DNA from: CAYNEO01 sp964396245
GTDB taxonomy: Bacteria; Zixibacteria; MSB-5A5; GN15; FEB-12
Direction: 5' to 3'
Assembly (NCBI GenBank): GCA_964396245.1
Contig: CAYNEO010000004.1
Location: 62,001 to 126,000 of the forward strand
DNA length: 64,000 bases
Shown piece by piece: positions 43,179-52,604 of this stretch (the first letter of the stretch is position 1; every line of letters starts with the position of its first letter). A program made the position numbers and the translations under genes. The notes under the pieces were generated by a model that saw only the letters and a program-made list of their open reading frames with translations, was not told where the DNA came from and did not search any database.

Positions 43179-44549
43179 TCATACGTGAACGCGGCGCTTG
43201 AGGCGGGCGCTGAAAGCACCGTCCATCCGGTCGCAGGCAGGATAGGTTTTGACGAAACCGCGCTCATTAATGATGTCACTGTCGTAGAACTGCTCCGCGG
43301 AATCAATCTCGAATTCCTTGTTACGAAGAAGGAACTCCTCGACAATCTGATCATTCTCGGCGCGTATTATGGTGCAGGTCGAGTATACCATCACGCCTCC
43401 CGGCTTGACCAATCGGGCGGCGCGGTCGATCATCTTGCTCTGCACCTTGGCGAGATTTTCAACGTCGCGCGGCGTTTTCGACCAGCGCAGGTCGGCATTT
43501 TTTCCGGCCGTACCCCATCCGGTGCAGGGCGGGTCGAGCATCACGCGGTCAAACGGACCGCCGTTGAATTCCGCCATGTCACAGGCCACCGGTGCAACAA
43601 TCTTCAGTCCCAACCGCTGGGCATTTTCGACAAGAATTTCCAGGCGCTGATGCGATTTATCGATAGCCGTCACGCGTCCCTTGTTTCTCATCCGAATGGC
43701 CATGTAAGTAGCTTTTCCTCCCGGCGCCGCCGTCAGATCGGCGACATTCGTGTTCGGCTTCGGATTGAGCAGCCGTACCGCCAGCCCGGCCGATTCGTCC
43801 TGTACAAAGACCTTTCCGGTCCGAACCAGTTCGCTCTCGAGCGGCAGACCGCCGCCTTCGATATGAATGAATTCGGGAAGGTATTTGCCGTAGGAAAAGT
43901 CGATATTGTGTTCCTCGAGTGTATGGGCAACCTCGTCGGGTTTGGCCTTCAGGAAGTTTACCCGGTAGGTCACCTGTGGAGGCTGATTGAAATTCTCCAG
44001 CAACCGCTCGGTGCTGTCAAGTCCGAACTCGCTGAGACAGTACTCCACGAAGTGTTCCGGGTAGCTGTAGTAGTTACACAGGTATCGAACCGGGTCTTCT
44101 GCCTTCGAGACAAACGACACCTTCTTGGGCTCGCGAAGCCTGGCGCGAAGCACGGCGTTGACCAGCCCCGCCTGCGAACGATCCGTGAACCGGTGCGCGA
44201 GATTCACCGATTCCGAAACAGCCGCCGGCGGAGGCACGCGATCGGTGAACAGCAGCTGATAGAAACCAAGCCGGAGTATATTCAGCAGGCGGTCGGGCAG
44301 GTCCGCCGATGGTCTGGCGAGATAGAATTTCATTTCATAGTCGAGGCGGCGCCGCATTTTGGTCGCGCCGTTGACCAATTGCAGGAGAAACCGGATGTCG
44401 ACCGGTCGGAAATCCTTGCCACGCAAAACCGCCTTGAGCGCGAAATCGGTCTGGTTTCCCTGATCAATCAGCAGCATCGCCTCGAGCGCAGCGGCTCGCA
44501 CCGGGTCAAATTTCGCGGTTTGCGTTTCCTTTTTACTTACATCAGCCAT
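43179..44549 (-). CDS. rsmB: 16S rRNA (cytosine967-C5)-methyltransferase
   Basis: RsmB makes m5C967 in 16S rRNA. The 456-residue protein has an N-terminal NusB-like domain (about 15-145) and a C-terminal SAM domain with VADLTAAPGGKATYMA, the DPPCTGWGTAGKNADLRW block and VYSTCTIIRAENDQIVEEFL. Both catalytic Cys residues of m5C enzymes are present (in PPC and STC). It lies 3 bp downstream of the radical SAM gene and 100 bp upstream of the PASTA gene, on the minus strand, so it is part of a long housekeeping transcript. Confidence 0.94.
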   Translation of the reverse strand: MADVSKKETQTAKFDPVRAAALEAMLLIDQGNQTDFALKAVLRGKDFRPVDIRFLLQLVNGATKMRRRLDYEMKFYLARPSADLPDRLLNILRLGFYQLLFTDRVPPPAAVSESVNLAHRFTDRSQAGLVNAVLRARLREPKKVSFVSKAEDPVRYLCNYYSYPEHFVEYCLSEFGLDSTERLLENFNQPPQVTYRVNFLKAKPDEVAHTLEEHNIDFSYGKYLPEFIHIEGGGLPLESELVRTGKVFVQDESAGLAVRLLNPKPNTNVADLTAAPGGKATYMAIRMRNKGRVTAIDKSHQRLEILVENAQRLGLKIVAPVACDMAEFNGGPFDRVMLDPPCTGWGTAGKNADLRWSKTPRDVENLAKVQSKMIDRAARLVKPGGVMVYSTCTIIRAENDQIVEEFLLRNKEFEIDSAEQFYDSDIINERGFVKTYPACDRMDGAFSARLKRRVHV

Positions 44550-44552
44550 ATT

Positions 44553-47075
44553 TCACAAATCCATCGGATCAACTATTCCGCCCTCCGGTTCGAGCCGGTA
44601 CATCGCCTTCCGGTGGAATGAAAGAGCCGGAATCGCGACTGTCAGTCCGTCCGTCAAGAACTCGGCAACTTCGGTTGGCCGGGCATAGCCGCCCTCACCG
44701 AGACCGAGCACCATCTCGAGCATCTCGCCCTCAATACGCATATCGTGAACGGCGGGACGAATATCGATTTCCTTCGTTTCATTCTTGGTCACCCTTTGGC
44801 ATTCGAGGTGCTCCTGTTCCAACAAGCCGCCGACCTGCTGCATCAGTCGATGAGGATCTTCCCACAAACGTATCGGCAACTGATACACGACCCGGTTCAA
44901 CAGCGATGACAGCGACTTATTCTTGCCAAGCACCGACCGCGCTTCCAACAAGTCTATGCCACCGGCCAGGGCGCGGCGCAGGCTGTCGAGCATGTGCGGC
45001 ATGAATCCGGTATCCAGGGTTATATCGACATATTCCGCTTCCGACGTAAACCCCAGCGGCAGCGGCGGACCGAACGACAGCTTCATGGTCGGGTTATACC
45101 CCTGGCTGTACGCCACCGGAAGCCGGGCCCGGCGGAGCGCCCGCTCGAGCATGCGGAGATTATCGAGATGCGACATGTACTTATATGTGGCCTGTTTGCC
45201 CCAGTGGACACGGAAACGATTCTTTGTCGGCGCGCTGACATTGCGCGAGGCCACCCGCTTTTTGCCTCGTCCGAACTCTCCCGGTGTGTCGGCAGCCGGC
45301 GATTCCGCCTCGCGTGAGGGCCGCACGTACGCTTTCAGTTGTGTCGACGTTTTTTCTCTCTCGTTCTTCAGATGTTCCGTCGAGACGCCTTTCGCTATAT
45401 GCGACCACGGCAGTTCCGCCGAAAACGGAATCGCCTCCAGTGCCTGAACCGGATCGATACCGTGTTCCTTGAATGAGTCCAGCCAGAGATCATAATTGAA
45501 AGTCTCGGTCCAGCCGTCAAAACGACAGCCCGTCCGGTAGGCCGTCTCGATGACACCGGCAATATTGCGGCCGCCGCGGCCGAGCACACAGGTGAGACTG
45601 GCCTGCTGCGTGTTGTTATACTTTATGTGAATCTGGTTATGGCGGAGCCGCCCCTTGAGGAACATGATACGACTGAAAAGTTCTTCCTCCGGAAGTGACT
45701 GATCCCACTGGAATGGTGTGTGCGGCTTCGGCACGAACGGCGACAGCGTAATATTGATCGTTTTCTTTCCGGGGAAGTCACGACCGATCTGATGAATGCG
45801 TCGTGCGAGATCGACAATCCCCTGCAAATCCTCCTGTGTTTCGCTCGGCAGACCGATCATGAAATACAGCTTGATCGTCGTCCATCCCTTTTCGAACATC
45901 ATCCGGGCGGTGTCGAAAATGGCCTCGTCGGGAATGTCCTTCCGAAGAAACAGCCGCAGTCGCTCCGTACCCGCCTCGGGAGCTATCGTAATACCGTAGC
46001 GCCTGACACGCTTGACCGCATCGAGCAAAGCCGGGGTGATATTTCCCGGGCGAAGCGACGGCAACGCGATAGAAACGTGCAGCGGCTCCAGCCTTCGCGC
46101 CAGCGTACCGGCGAGGCTTTCAATTTCCGGGTAGTCCGACGTCGACAGCGACATCAACGAGACCTCTTCATAACCGGTGCGTGTAATCTGCGTTTCCGCC
46201 TGTCTCAGGACCGATTGTTTATCCCGTATGCGAACCGGACGGTAGATTGGTCCGGCCATGCAGAAGCGGCAGCCCTGCGGACATCCCCGCATTATTTCGA
46301 TCCCGAGATGCGAGTGAACCGTCTCGACCAACGGCACCAGCGGCTGTTCGGGGTAATATTCGTCCTTGAGTTCCCTGACAACACGAGCCTTGATCTTTTC
46401 CGGGGCGAAGTCAACAACCGGCCGACGGTTATCATCGTAGAAGGCAGGTATATAGACAGATTCGACCTGCCGGCAGAGGGCCTCGAGTTTGTCCTTTCGC
46501 GGGGCACTGCGCATCTCGTGCAGTATGCCCAGCATCTCCGGCAAACCTTCTTCAGCGTCCCCGATAAAAAACAGGTCAACGAACGGCGCTATCGGCTCCG
46601 GGTTATACACCGCCGGCCCGCCGGCCATGATGATCGGGTGTTCGTTAGTGCGGTCGGCTGAACGCAGCGGCAGTCCCGCCAGGTCGAGCATGGCGAGCAT
46701 CGATGTGTAAACCGTCTCATTAACGAGACTGAATCCGATGACGTCGAAATTCCCGGCGGGACGGGCCGATTCCAGTGAGAACAAGGGGATCTTCTCCCGC
46801 CGCATGATCTCCTCGGCATCGGTGTCGACCGCAAACACCCGCTCGCAGAGAAAACGATCATCCTTGTTTATGAGATTGTAAAGGATCTGGAGTCCGACGT
46901 GGGATTGCCCGAGCTCGTACTTGTCCGGGTGGGCGTAGAGGAAATTCAGACGTCCGCGCGGGTCTTTGATAATCTGTCCCAGTTCGCCGCCGGCATACCG
47001 TCCCGGCTTTATGACGTACGGGAAGAACTTTTTCTCGAGCAGTTCTCTCATGTACAATAAGTGCTCCGCTTTCAA
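44553..47075 (-). CDS. Radical SAM protein fused to a DUF2344 domain (TIGR03960-type)
   Basis: The 840-residue protein has an N-terminal cobalamin-binding-like fold region (about 1-200), then a radical SAM domain with the CxxxCxxC motif in MRGCPQGCRFCMAGPIYRPVR, binding a [4Fe-4S] cluster and S-adenosylmethionine, and a C-terminal DUF2344 domain (about 620-830) with YMSHLDNLRMLERALRRA and SFGPPLPLGFTSEAEYVDI. The fused arrangement is widespread. The reaction is not established, although the location next to rRNA/tRNA-modification genes (rsmB, tsaD) suggests RNA or translation work, which is inference. A 3-bp gap separates it from rsmB. Confidence 0.9.
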   Translation of the reverse strand: MKAEHLLYMRELLEKKFFPYVIKPGRYAGGELGQIIKDPRGRLNFLYAHPDKYELGQSHVGLQILYNLINKDDRFLCERVFAVDTDAEEIMRREKIPLFSLESARPAGNFDVIGFSLVNETVYTSMLAMLDLAGLPLRSADRTNEHPIIMAGGPAVYNPEPIAPFVDLFFIGDAEEGLPEMLGILHEMRSAPRKDKLEALCRQVESVYIPAFYDDNRRPVVDFAPEKIKARVVRELKDEYYPEQPLVPLVETVHSHLGIEIMRGCPQGCRFCMAGPIYRPVRIRDKQSVLRQAETQITRTGYEEVSLMSLSTSDYPEIESLAGTLARRLEPLHVSIALPSLRPGNITPALLDAVKRVRRYGITIAPEAGTERLRLFLRKDIPDEAIFDTARMMFEKGWTTIKLYFMIGLPSETQEDLQGIVDLARRIHQIGRDFPGKKTINITLSPFVPKPHTPFQWDQSLPEEELFSRIMFLKGRLRHNQIHIKYNNTQQASLTCVLGRGGRNIAGVIETAYRTGCRFDGWTETFNYDLWLDSFKEHGIDPVQALEAIPFSAELPWSHIAKGVSTEHLKNEREKTSTQLKAYVRPSREAESPAADTPGEFGRGKKRVASRNVSAPTKNRFRVHWGKQATYKYMSHLDNLRMLERALRRARLPVAYSQGYNPTMKLSFGPPLPLGFTSEAEYVDITLDTGFMPHMLDSLRRALAGGIDLLEARSVLGKNKSLSSLLNRVVYQLPIRLWEDPHRLMQQVGGLLEQEHLECQRVTKNETKEIDIRPAVHDMRIEGEMLEMVLGLGEGGYARPTEVAEFLTDGLTVAIPALSFHRKAMYRLEPEGGIVDPMDL

Positions 47076-47158
47076 ATGCTACTCGGGCGCTTAGACGATA
47101 ACAGATTATCCGGTCGGGCGCAAGGGACGAAGGACGAAATCCGATGAATTGGAAGCTG

Positions 47159-48157
47159 TTACTCGAGCGGGAGATACGGGACGGCGTCAAGCACGAATTC
47201 CCCGGGACCCGTCTTCTGATAACGGTAATATCCGGCCGCGGCGATCATGGCCGCATTATCCGTGCAGAGTGCCGTTGAAGGATAAAACAAGCGTTTCCGG
47301 GCCCGGTCCAGCTTCTCTTTCATCAACTCCCGAAGGCGGGAATTGGCCGCCACGCCACCGGAGATAGTGACATCGCGAATACGTCTTTCCGTTGCCGCCA
47401 GCACCGTTTTCCGTACCAGGACGTCAACCACAGCCTCCTGGAATGAGGCGGCAATATCGGCCCGATGCGACTCGACCGTTGCCGGGTCGGTCCGCTTCAG
47501 GTACAGCGCGACCGCGGTCTTGAGACCGGAATACGAGAACTGATACCCTTCTTTCATGACCGCACGAGGAAACCGGTGGTAGGTTGGATCCCCGTTTTGT
47601 GCGAGTTTGTCCAGGCGGGCGCCGCCCGGGTAACCGAGATCGAGCAATTTGGCCACCTTGTCGAATGCCTCACCCGCCGCATCGTCGCGGGTTCGCCCGA
47701 GAATGTCATATTCACCGAACTCCTTGACCTCCACCAGCATCGTGTGGCCGCCTGAGACTATCAAGGTCAGATGGTGCGAGTCAAGGTCGGGATGCTCGAG
47801 GATATTGGCCGCCAGATGACCTTCGATGTGGTTCACCGGCACAAAGGGGATACCCCGGGTAAATGCGAAACCCTTCGCGAACGAAAGCCCGACCAGAAGC
47901 GGACCGACCAGCCCCGGTCCCATGGTGGCCGCCACCAGCTCGATATCAGTCAGCGTGATACCGGCCTCAGCCATGGCCTGCTGGAAAACCGGGACAATCG
48001 TCTTGATATGTTCACGGCTGGCCACTTCCGGCACGACACCGCCGAACTTCGTGTGAATCGCCTGCGAGAGGATCACATTCGACAGAATTCGGCGTCCATC
48101 CTCCACGACGGCAACCGAAGTTTCATCGCAGGATGTTTCAATTCCCAGAGTCAGCAT
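47159..48157 (-). CDS. tsaD: tRNA N6-adenosine threonylcarbamoyltransferase
   Basis: TsaD transfers the threonylcarbamoyl group to A37 of ANN-decoding tRNAs, with TsaB, TsaC and TsaE. The 332-residue protein begins MLTLGIETSCDETSVAVVED and includes GGVVPEVASREH, PVNHIEGHLAANIL with the metal-binding His pair, SGGHTMLV and VTISGGVAANSRLRE. Length is standard. It overlaps the YbbR gene by 20 bp. TsaB and TsaE are not in the window. Confidence 0.96.
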   Translation of the reverse strand: MLTLGIETSCDETSVAVVEDGRRILSNVILSQAIHTKFGGVVPEVASREHIKTIVPVFQQAMAEAGITLTDIELVAATMGPGLVGPLLVGLSFAKGFAFTRGIPFVPVNHIEGHLAANILEHPDLDSHHLTLIVSGGHTMLVEVKEFGEYDILGRTRDDAAGEAFDKVAKLLDLGYPGGARLDKLAQNGDPTYHRFPRAVMKEGYQFSYSGLKTAVALYLKRTDPATVESHRADIAASFQEAVVDVLVRKTVLAATERRIRDVTISGGVAANSRLRELMKEKLDRARKRLFYPSTALCTDNAAMIAAAGYYRYQKTGPGEFVLDAVPYLPLE

Positions 48158-49076
48158 TACTCTCGATAATAATTTTTACTGATTTTGTCGATGTTTTTCG
48201 AACTTTGAAATCGGGCGGGTGGTCGACCTTGACCGGCGCATCGCCATTCTGGTCGACCTGCCGGAAATCAGCGGAGACGGTGATCGCAGTCCGGTCCAGG
48301 GCGTCGATCTCATCCGGCGCTCCGGTAAGTTCCACCGTAACAGTCGGCGGCTCGGTCGTGGCGGTGTGCCCGGGAGGTACATTGAATACGACAACCGGCA
48401 GATTCTCGAATACTCTCGTCTTCACCGGTACCACGTCGATACTGAGGGTGACCGAATCCGGTTCGAGCCACATCCCGTAATGCGGCGGCTTCAGCAGCGG
48501 CAATCTGAGGGCGACATTGTTTCTCAGACCGGTCAGCTCCTCACTGCTCGTCAGGATAGTCGTGTACTGATCAAGAAGAGAACTCGGCCCGTGAAGCGTG
48601 ACTTCGGGCGGCGTGACCTCGACCGGTGCGTTCACGGCAAAGCCGTCGTCCGGAATCGTGACAACATCGGGAATAACCGGAAGGACCACTTCGCCCTGCC
48701 GGTCGATATTCAACTCAATCTGCGACGGGAACACGATGTCGTCCAGGGTGACATTGCTGGAGGCCGAAATCAAGAACGTATTGCTGGTGTTCAGGGTAAT
48801 CCGGTGTCGACCGACGAGGTATCGTGACGCGTTAATCCTCACGCCTTCCTCGCGCCACTGCCTGCGCAGGAGCTGTTTTCCGGTTGCCGATACTTTTACC
48901 TGCACCGTATCGGGCGGGTTTGCGGCCAGTGTCAGGCTGTCCTTCAGATCAACCTGCGCGACCGGCAGGTCGACTTCGTAGTTATACGTCTTCTCGGTGG
49001 CGACATGGAACCAGATCAAAAGCCCCATTATGAGGGCAATAATCTTAAGCCAGAAGTTTTCGAGCAATTTCATCAT
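48138..49076 (-). CDS. YbbR-domain membrane protein (CdaR-like)
   Basis: The 312-residue protein has one N-terminal transmembrane helix (about 8-27) and then three or so YbbR repeats, each about 80-90 residues, with the pattern of alternating strands (VDLPVAQVDLKDSL, VVLPVIPDVVTIPDDGF, VTLHGPSSLLDQ, VELTGAPDEIDALD). In Firmicutes CdaR binds and controls the c-di-AMP synthase CdaA, encoded next to it. No cdaA is seen here, so regulation of c-di-AMP is only a possibility. The end overlaps the tsaD start region by 20 bp. Confidence 0.85.
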   Translation of the reverse strand: MMKLLENFWLKIIALIMGLLIWFHVATEKTYNYEVDLPVAQVDLKDSLTLAANPPDTVQVKVSATGKQLLRRQWREEGVRINASRYLVGRHRITLNTSNTFLISASSNVTLDDIVFPSQIELNIDRQGEVVLPVIPDVVTIPDDGFAVNAPVEVTPPEVTLHGPSSLLDQYTTILTSSEELTGLRNNVALRLPLLKPPHYGMWLEPDSVTLSIDVVPVKTRVFENLPVVVFNVPPGHTATTEPPTVTVELTGAPDEIDALDRTAITVSADFRQVDQNGDAPVKVDHPPDFKVRKTSTKSVKIIIESNADSGN

Positions 49077-49188
49077 AGGCGTGTCGCACCGCCGCCGAAA
49101 GGCACTGGAATTTCTCTCTGATTAACTGTGTCTATGGTAAAATAGAGTATCGGCAAAAGCAACGTTTTATGTGATTGGTGATGTGTGC

Positions 49189-50664
49189 TCAATCGACACG
49201 CTGGGGATTGTTCCACCAAAAGCGGGTCAAACCCCTGTCACTGCCGACCCACAGGTAGTCGCCGTCGAGCAGAAGGGCGTTAACATAGGTTGACGGCAGG
49301 CCGTCGTCGATGCTAAACTCCCTGGAGTACGGCATGCGCTCGCCCCTGAACAGAAGGGTGAAGCCCCGGTCGGAACTGACAGCGGCGATATCGCTGTTGG
49401 CCGCCAGTGCACGCGGGCGGAACAGGGCGCTCTGAAGCGGGAACTCCTGCGCCTCGCCGGTTGCCGTGTTCAGCATGACCACACCGCCGTCGGATGCAAA
49501 CCAGACCTCGTCCTCGTACACCGCGATGCTGTACACCTCATTGAACAACACCATCTTTGGATCCTGGTACCGCTGTAACTTCCCGGTTTTCAGCGACAGT
49601 CGGTAGGCGCCGGAACTTGCGGCTATCCAGACAAAGTCGTTGAGCCGCTTAATTGCGTAGATGGTCTGGTTGATAAACTCGCCCGGGTTGACGTACAGCA
49701 CCGAGTCGGCCATAAAATCAAGGAGTGTCAATCCGCCCGCCGTCCCCACATACAGCGTATCGCCGATCAGCTCGAGACTCGTGACTTCATCGTCCGTAAG
49801 ACCGGACCTCCGATTCATCTGATCGGTGACCCGATTCAGCTGCCGGTCGTACACTAACAAGCCGATGGCGGTGCCGATGTAAATCGCCTGGCTGTCAGCC
49901 GCGAGGCAGGCAATATCTACCGCCGGAAAATCATTCGTGACCCCCGACTCGATATACACAAAACCGCTGTCGTTTCGGTTAAAGCCTGATATCCCCGTCC
50001 GGTAGCTGTTTTGTATGCGGCCCGTGACCCAGAGAATACTGTCGTCTTCCAGGATAACATCGACTTGATCCTGGAGCAGCCCGTACGGTATCAACTTCAT
50101 CACGTCCGTGACCGATGATGCCGTGGCAGCGCCGTACCCCCAGGTGCCAATCCAGACTGAGCCGGTGCCGTCATCGAGAATATCGGTTATCCGAAATGAA
50201 CGCCCGAACGGATCAATGAGAAAGCCGCCCGCCGAATAGTTGTATCCGAACGGAGGAAACATCGTGTTCGGAACGGCCAGGTGCCTGCTGTTAGTTCGAA
50301 GATCGGGGATCTCGTCCACGTAGGACCACGTGTCGAACAGCGAGTTGTATTCAAAATCACCGTCGTCGGTCCGGGCATACAGCTTGTCGTCAAACGTATT
50401 CACCCAGACCCGGTAGACGTCGGTACCTTCGAGACCGACCGCGCCGGTCATCGGTGTATCCCATCGGCGTCGAGTGTAATCGTACGTGATGATTCCGCTC
50501 GATGTAGCGAAGTAGGCCCGGCTCATGGAGGCGGCAATATCGTTAATGTAATTGAAATCGGCGTAGGTGACCGCCTGGCCCGGAAGCCGTTGACCAAACC
50601 CGGCAGCCGGAAGGCCGGCAATCAGGACTGACAGCAGTACAATGGTGCGTATGGTATATTTCAT
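49189..50664 (-). CDS. Secreted beta-propeller protein (two-component-regulator-propeller type)
   Basis: The 491-residue protein has a signal peptide (about 1-24, ending near GFGQ). It then carries repeated ~45-residue units containing VWIGTWGYG, LYVGTAGGLTLLD, VWFASDGGVVML and LWVGSDRGLTRF. These are the blades of a propeller like the sensor part of hybrid two-component systems or the N-terminal part of the type IX component PorZ. There is no kinase and no sorting tail. The start overlaps the stop of the M20 gene by 4 bp, so they are co-translated. Role unknown. Confidence 0.8.
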   Translation of the reverse strand: MKYTIRTIVLLSVLIAGLPAAGFGQRLPGQAVTYADFNYINDIAASMSRAYFATSSGIITYDYTRRRWDTPMTGAVGLEGTDVYRVWVNTFDDKLYARTDDGDFEYNSLFDTWSYVDEIPDLRTNSRHLAVPNTMFPPFGYNYSAGGFLIDPFGRSFRITDILDDGTGSVWIGTWGYGAATASSVTDVMKLIPYGLLQDQVDVILEDDSILWVTGRIQNSYRTGISGFNRNDSGFVYIESGVTNDFPAVDIACLAADSQAIYIGTAIGLLVYDRQLNRVTDQMNRRSGLTDDEVTSLELIGDTLYVGTAGGLTLLDFMADSVLYVNPGEFINQTIYAIKRLNDFVWIAASSGAYRLSLKTGKLQRYQDPKMVLFNEVYSIAVYEDEVWFASDGGVVMLNTATGEAQEFPLQSALFRPRALAANSDIAAVSSDRGFTLLFRGERMPYSREFSIDDGLPSTYVNALLLDGDYLWVGSDRGLTRFWWNNPQRVD

Positions 50665-51863
50665 TCAGTTTGCGAACCCAGGTAATCGAGCGTCGCGGCC
50701 ACCAGCAAAGCAGTACCGTAAACCATGGCCGCTTCATCAATTATAAACTCCGATGAGTGCCAGGGTTTATCGGCCCTTATTTTTTTGTTTCGAATTCCCA
50801 GGCGAAACATCGCCCCGGGGACCTTTTCAAGGTAACAGCCAAAGTCCTCTCCGGCAAGCATCAGTTCCGTCTGCGGGACCGGCCGGGGACCGAAAAGGGC
50901 GTGGAAGTTGCGTTCAAGCAATCTGTTGACAGACGGGTCGTTTACCAGCAGGGGATAGCCGGCGACCTCGATAACGTCGTACTTTGCCCCCCGCGCCCGG
51001 CATACGCCCGCCACCGTTCTCTTGATCAACCTCGGCAGTCTGCGGGCGACATCCTTATCCAGCGCCCGCGCCGTGCCGCTGATTACCGCGCGGTCGGCTA
51101 TCACGTTGCGGGCGGTTCCACCCGAAATCGTACCAAACGTCACAGCGGCCGGTGAGATTGGATTGAGCTCCCGGGAAACAATCTTCTGAACCGCTTCGAC
51201 AATCTCGGCCGCGATCGATACCGCATCGACTGCCGAATGGGGACGGGCGGCATGACCGCTCTTGCCGTGAACGACAATATCAAAATCGTAGACAGAGGCC
51301 ATAGTGGGACCGTCGCGGAGACTGATTTTTCCCGTCGGCAGGTGCGGGTCGACATGGAGGCCAAAAATGACGTCAACGTTCTTCAACGCACCGTTGGCAA
51401 TCATCGGCCGGGCCCCGCCAGGCGGTTGCTCTTCGGCCGGTTGAAAAATAAACCGGACCGAGCCGCGCAAATCCGTCCGCATCTCGGCCAGGATTGCCGC
51501 GGCGCCGAGAACCGTCGCCATGTGCGCGTCATGACCACAGGCATGCATGACCCCGGGATGTTTCGATGAGAATGGTACGCCGCTCTTTTCCGTAATCGGG
51601 AGGGCGTCGATATCGGAGCGGATAGCCACGGTTCGTCCCGGTCGACTACCCGTCAGTTCCGCCAGAACCCCCGTTTCCATCTTAAGCGGGAGGTGCTTCA
51701 GCTTGCGTTTCCGAAGTTCACCTGAGAGAAAGGCGGTGGTTTGGTGCTCCTTGAGAGAGAGCTCGGGAAACTGATGCAGGCGCCTGCGCCACTTGATTTG
51801 CTGCGCGTGCAGCTTGCGTACCCGCCGGAGGATATCTTCCCGGTCGAACCTCTCTTCCGCCAT
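50661..51863 (-). CDS. M20-family amidohydrolase
   Basis: The 400-residue protein belongs to the M20D amidohydrolases (N-acyl-amino-acid or hippurate hydrolase type), which cleave acyl groups from amino acids using two metal ions. The blocks KTAVxIRSDIDALPI-like (VAIRSDIDALPI), MHACGHDAHMATVLGAAAIL with Cys and His ligands, FQPAEEQPPGGA and LMLAGEDFGCYLEKVPGA are present. The lid domain lies between about 180 and 300. The substrate is not readable. It precedes the propeller gene with a 4-bp overlap and follows nfi by 21 bp. Confidence 0.9.
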   Translation of the reverse strand: MAEERFDREDILRRVRKLHAQQIKWRRRLHQFPELSLKEHQTTAFLSGELRKRKLKHLPLKMETGVLAELTGSRPGRTVAIRSDIDALPITEKSGVPFSSKHPGVMHACGHDAHMATVLGAAAILAEMRTDLRGSVRFIFQPAEEQPPGGARPMIANGALKNVDVIFGLHVDPHLPTGKISLRDGPTMASVYDFDIVVHGKSGHAARPHSAVDAVSIAAEIVEAVQKIVSRELNPISPAAVTFGTISGGTARNVIADRAVISGTARALDKDVARRLPRLIKRTVAGVCRARGAKYDVIEVAGYPLLVNDPSVNRLLERNFHALFGPRPVPQTELMLAGEDFGCYLEKVPGAMFRLGIRNKKIRADKPWHSSEFIIDEAAMVYGTALLVAATLDYLGSQTE

Positions 51864-51884
51864 ACTTTTGTAACGGCGCGACGA

Positions 51885-52604
51885 TCAGGAAGGTTCTGGT
51901 GAATGCCGCGATTTGGGGCGGCCTCCCTTTTCCATCTTCCGCTTGTATTTGTTGGCGAGAAGGTGCGCGATTCGAAGCGGCTCGGGCAGACGGAATCCGC
52001 GAAGACAGCGCACGATGATATCCCGCGAATAGTTCAAGTCACAAAGGTGACCGGGCGAAATGAACAGAGGCTTGACCTTGTCCTTGGTGCGGTACGCGAT
52101 ACCTACTTCGCGTCCCTTATGCAATATCGGCTGCAGTCCTCCCTTGAGTTCCGGCACCGGGCGGTGCGTGCCTATCAGGAGGCGACGGGCGCAGCCGACT
52201 GTCGGTTTGTCGAAGTCGAGTCCGACATGGCAGGCGATGCCGCAACGCTGCGGATGCGCCGTGCCGTGGCCGTGCACGATTATCAAATCCGGGTCCGACT
52301 CGAGTTTCGCGAGAGCCTGGACCATGATGGGTCCCTCGCGGAAATAAAACAGCCCCGGGAAGTACGGGAAAGTGACCTTGTCAAAATGGTACACCCGTTC
52401 AACTTCCTCCAATTGCGGAAACGACAACACGACCGCACTTGCATACAGATTTTCGCCCCCGAAGCCGTACGCGGTGTCGACCGCCGCAATCATTTTCGGT
52501 TCGTCGGTATTGCCGTGTAGTTTGATTTTCGTCGCGACGTCACGCTGTATGTCAATGGCTCTGTGTTTTGTCGAGGGCCATTCATGGACGTAGTGTAACT
52601 TCAA
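51885..52604 (-). CDS. nfi: Endonuclease V family protein with substituted catalytic residue
   Basis: Endonuclease V nicks DNA next to deoxyinosine. The 239-residue protein has AAVDTAYGFG (Asp43) and FPGLFYFREGPIM (Glu90), matching the first two active-site acids. The third, normally Asp in VDGHGIAHPR, is His111 in IIVHGHGTAHPQR, and the DNA codon is CAC. The rest of the fold, including the tyrosine-bearing wedge-type segment VTFPYFPGLF, is kept. Metal use or activity may therefore be changed. The start is TTG 52604 after AAGGTAGG. The palindrome at 52655-52672 may control it. Confidence 0.88.
   Translation of the reverse strand: MKLHYVHEWPSTKHRAIDIQRDVATKIKLHGNTDEPKMIAAVDTAYGFGGENLYASAVVLSFPQLEEVERVYHFDKVTFPYFPGLFYFREGPIMVQALAKLESDPDLIIVHGHGTAHPQRCGIACHVGLDFDKPTVGCARRLLIGTHRPVPELKGGLQPILHKGREVGIAYRTKDKVKPLFISPGHLCDLNYSRDIIVRCLRGFRLPEPLRIAHLLANKYKRKMEKGGRPKSRHSPEPS

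Noticed and set aside
43185..44621. Plus-strand 478-codon frame opposite rsmB
   Set aside because: It mirrors a strongly conserved rsmB. The long frame reflects GC-rich codon bias.
45720..46661. Plus-strand 313-codon frame opposite the radical SAM gene
   Set aside because: Shadow of a well-supported gene.
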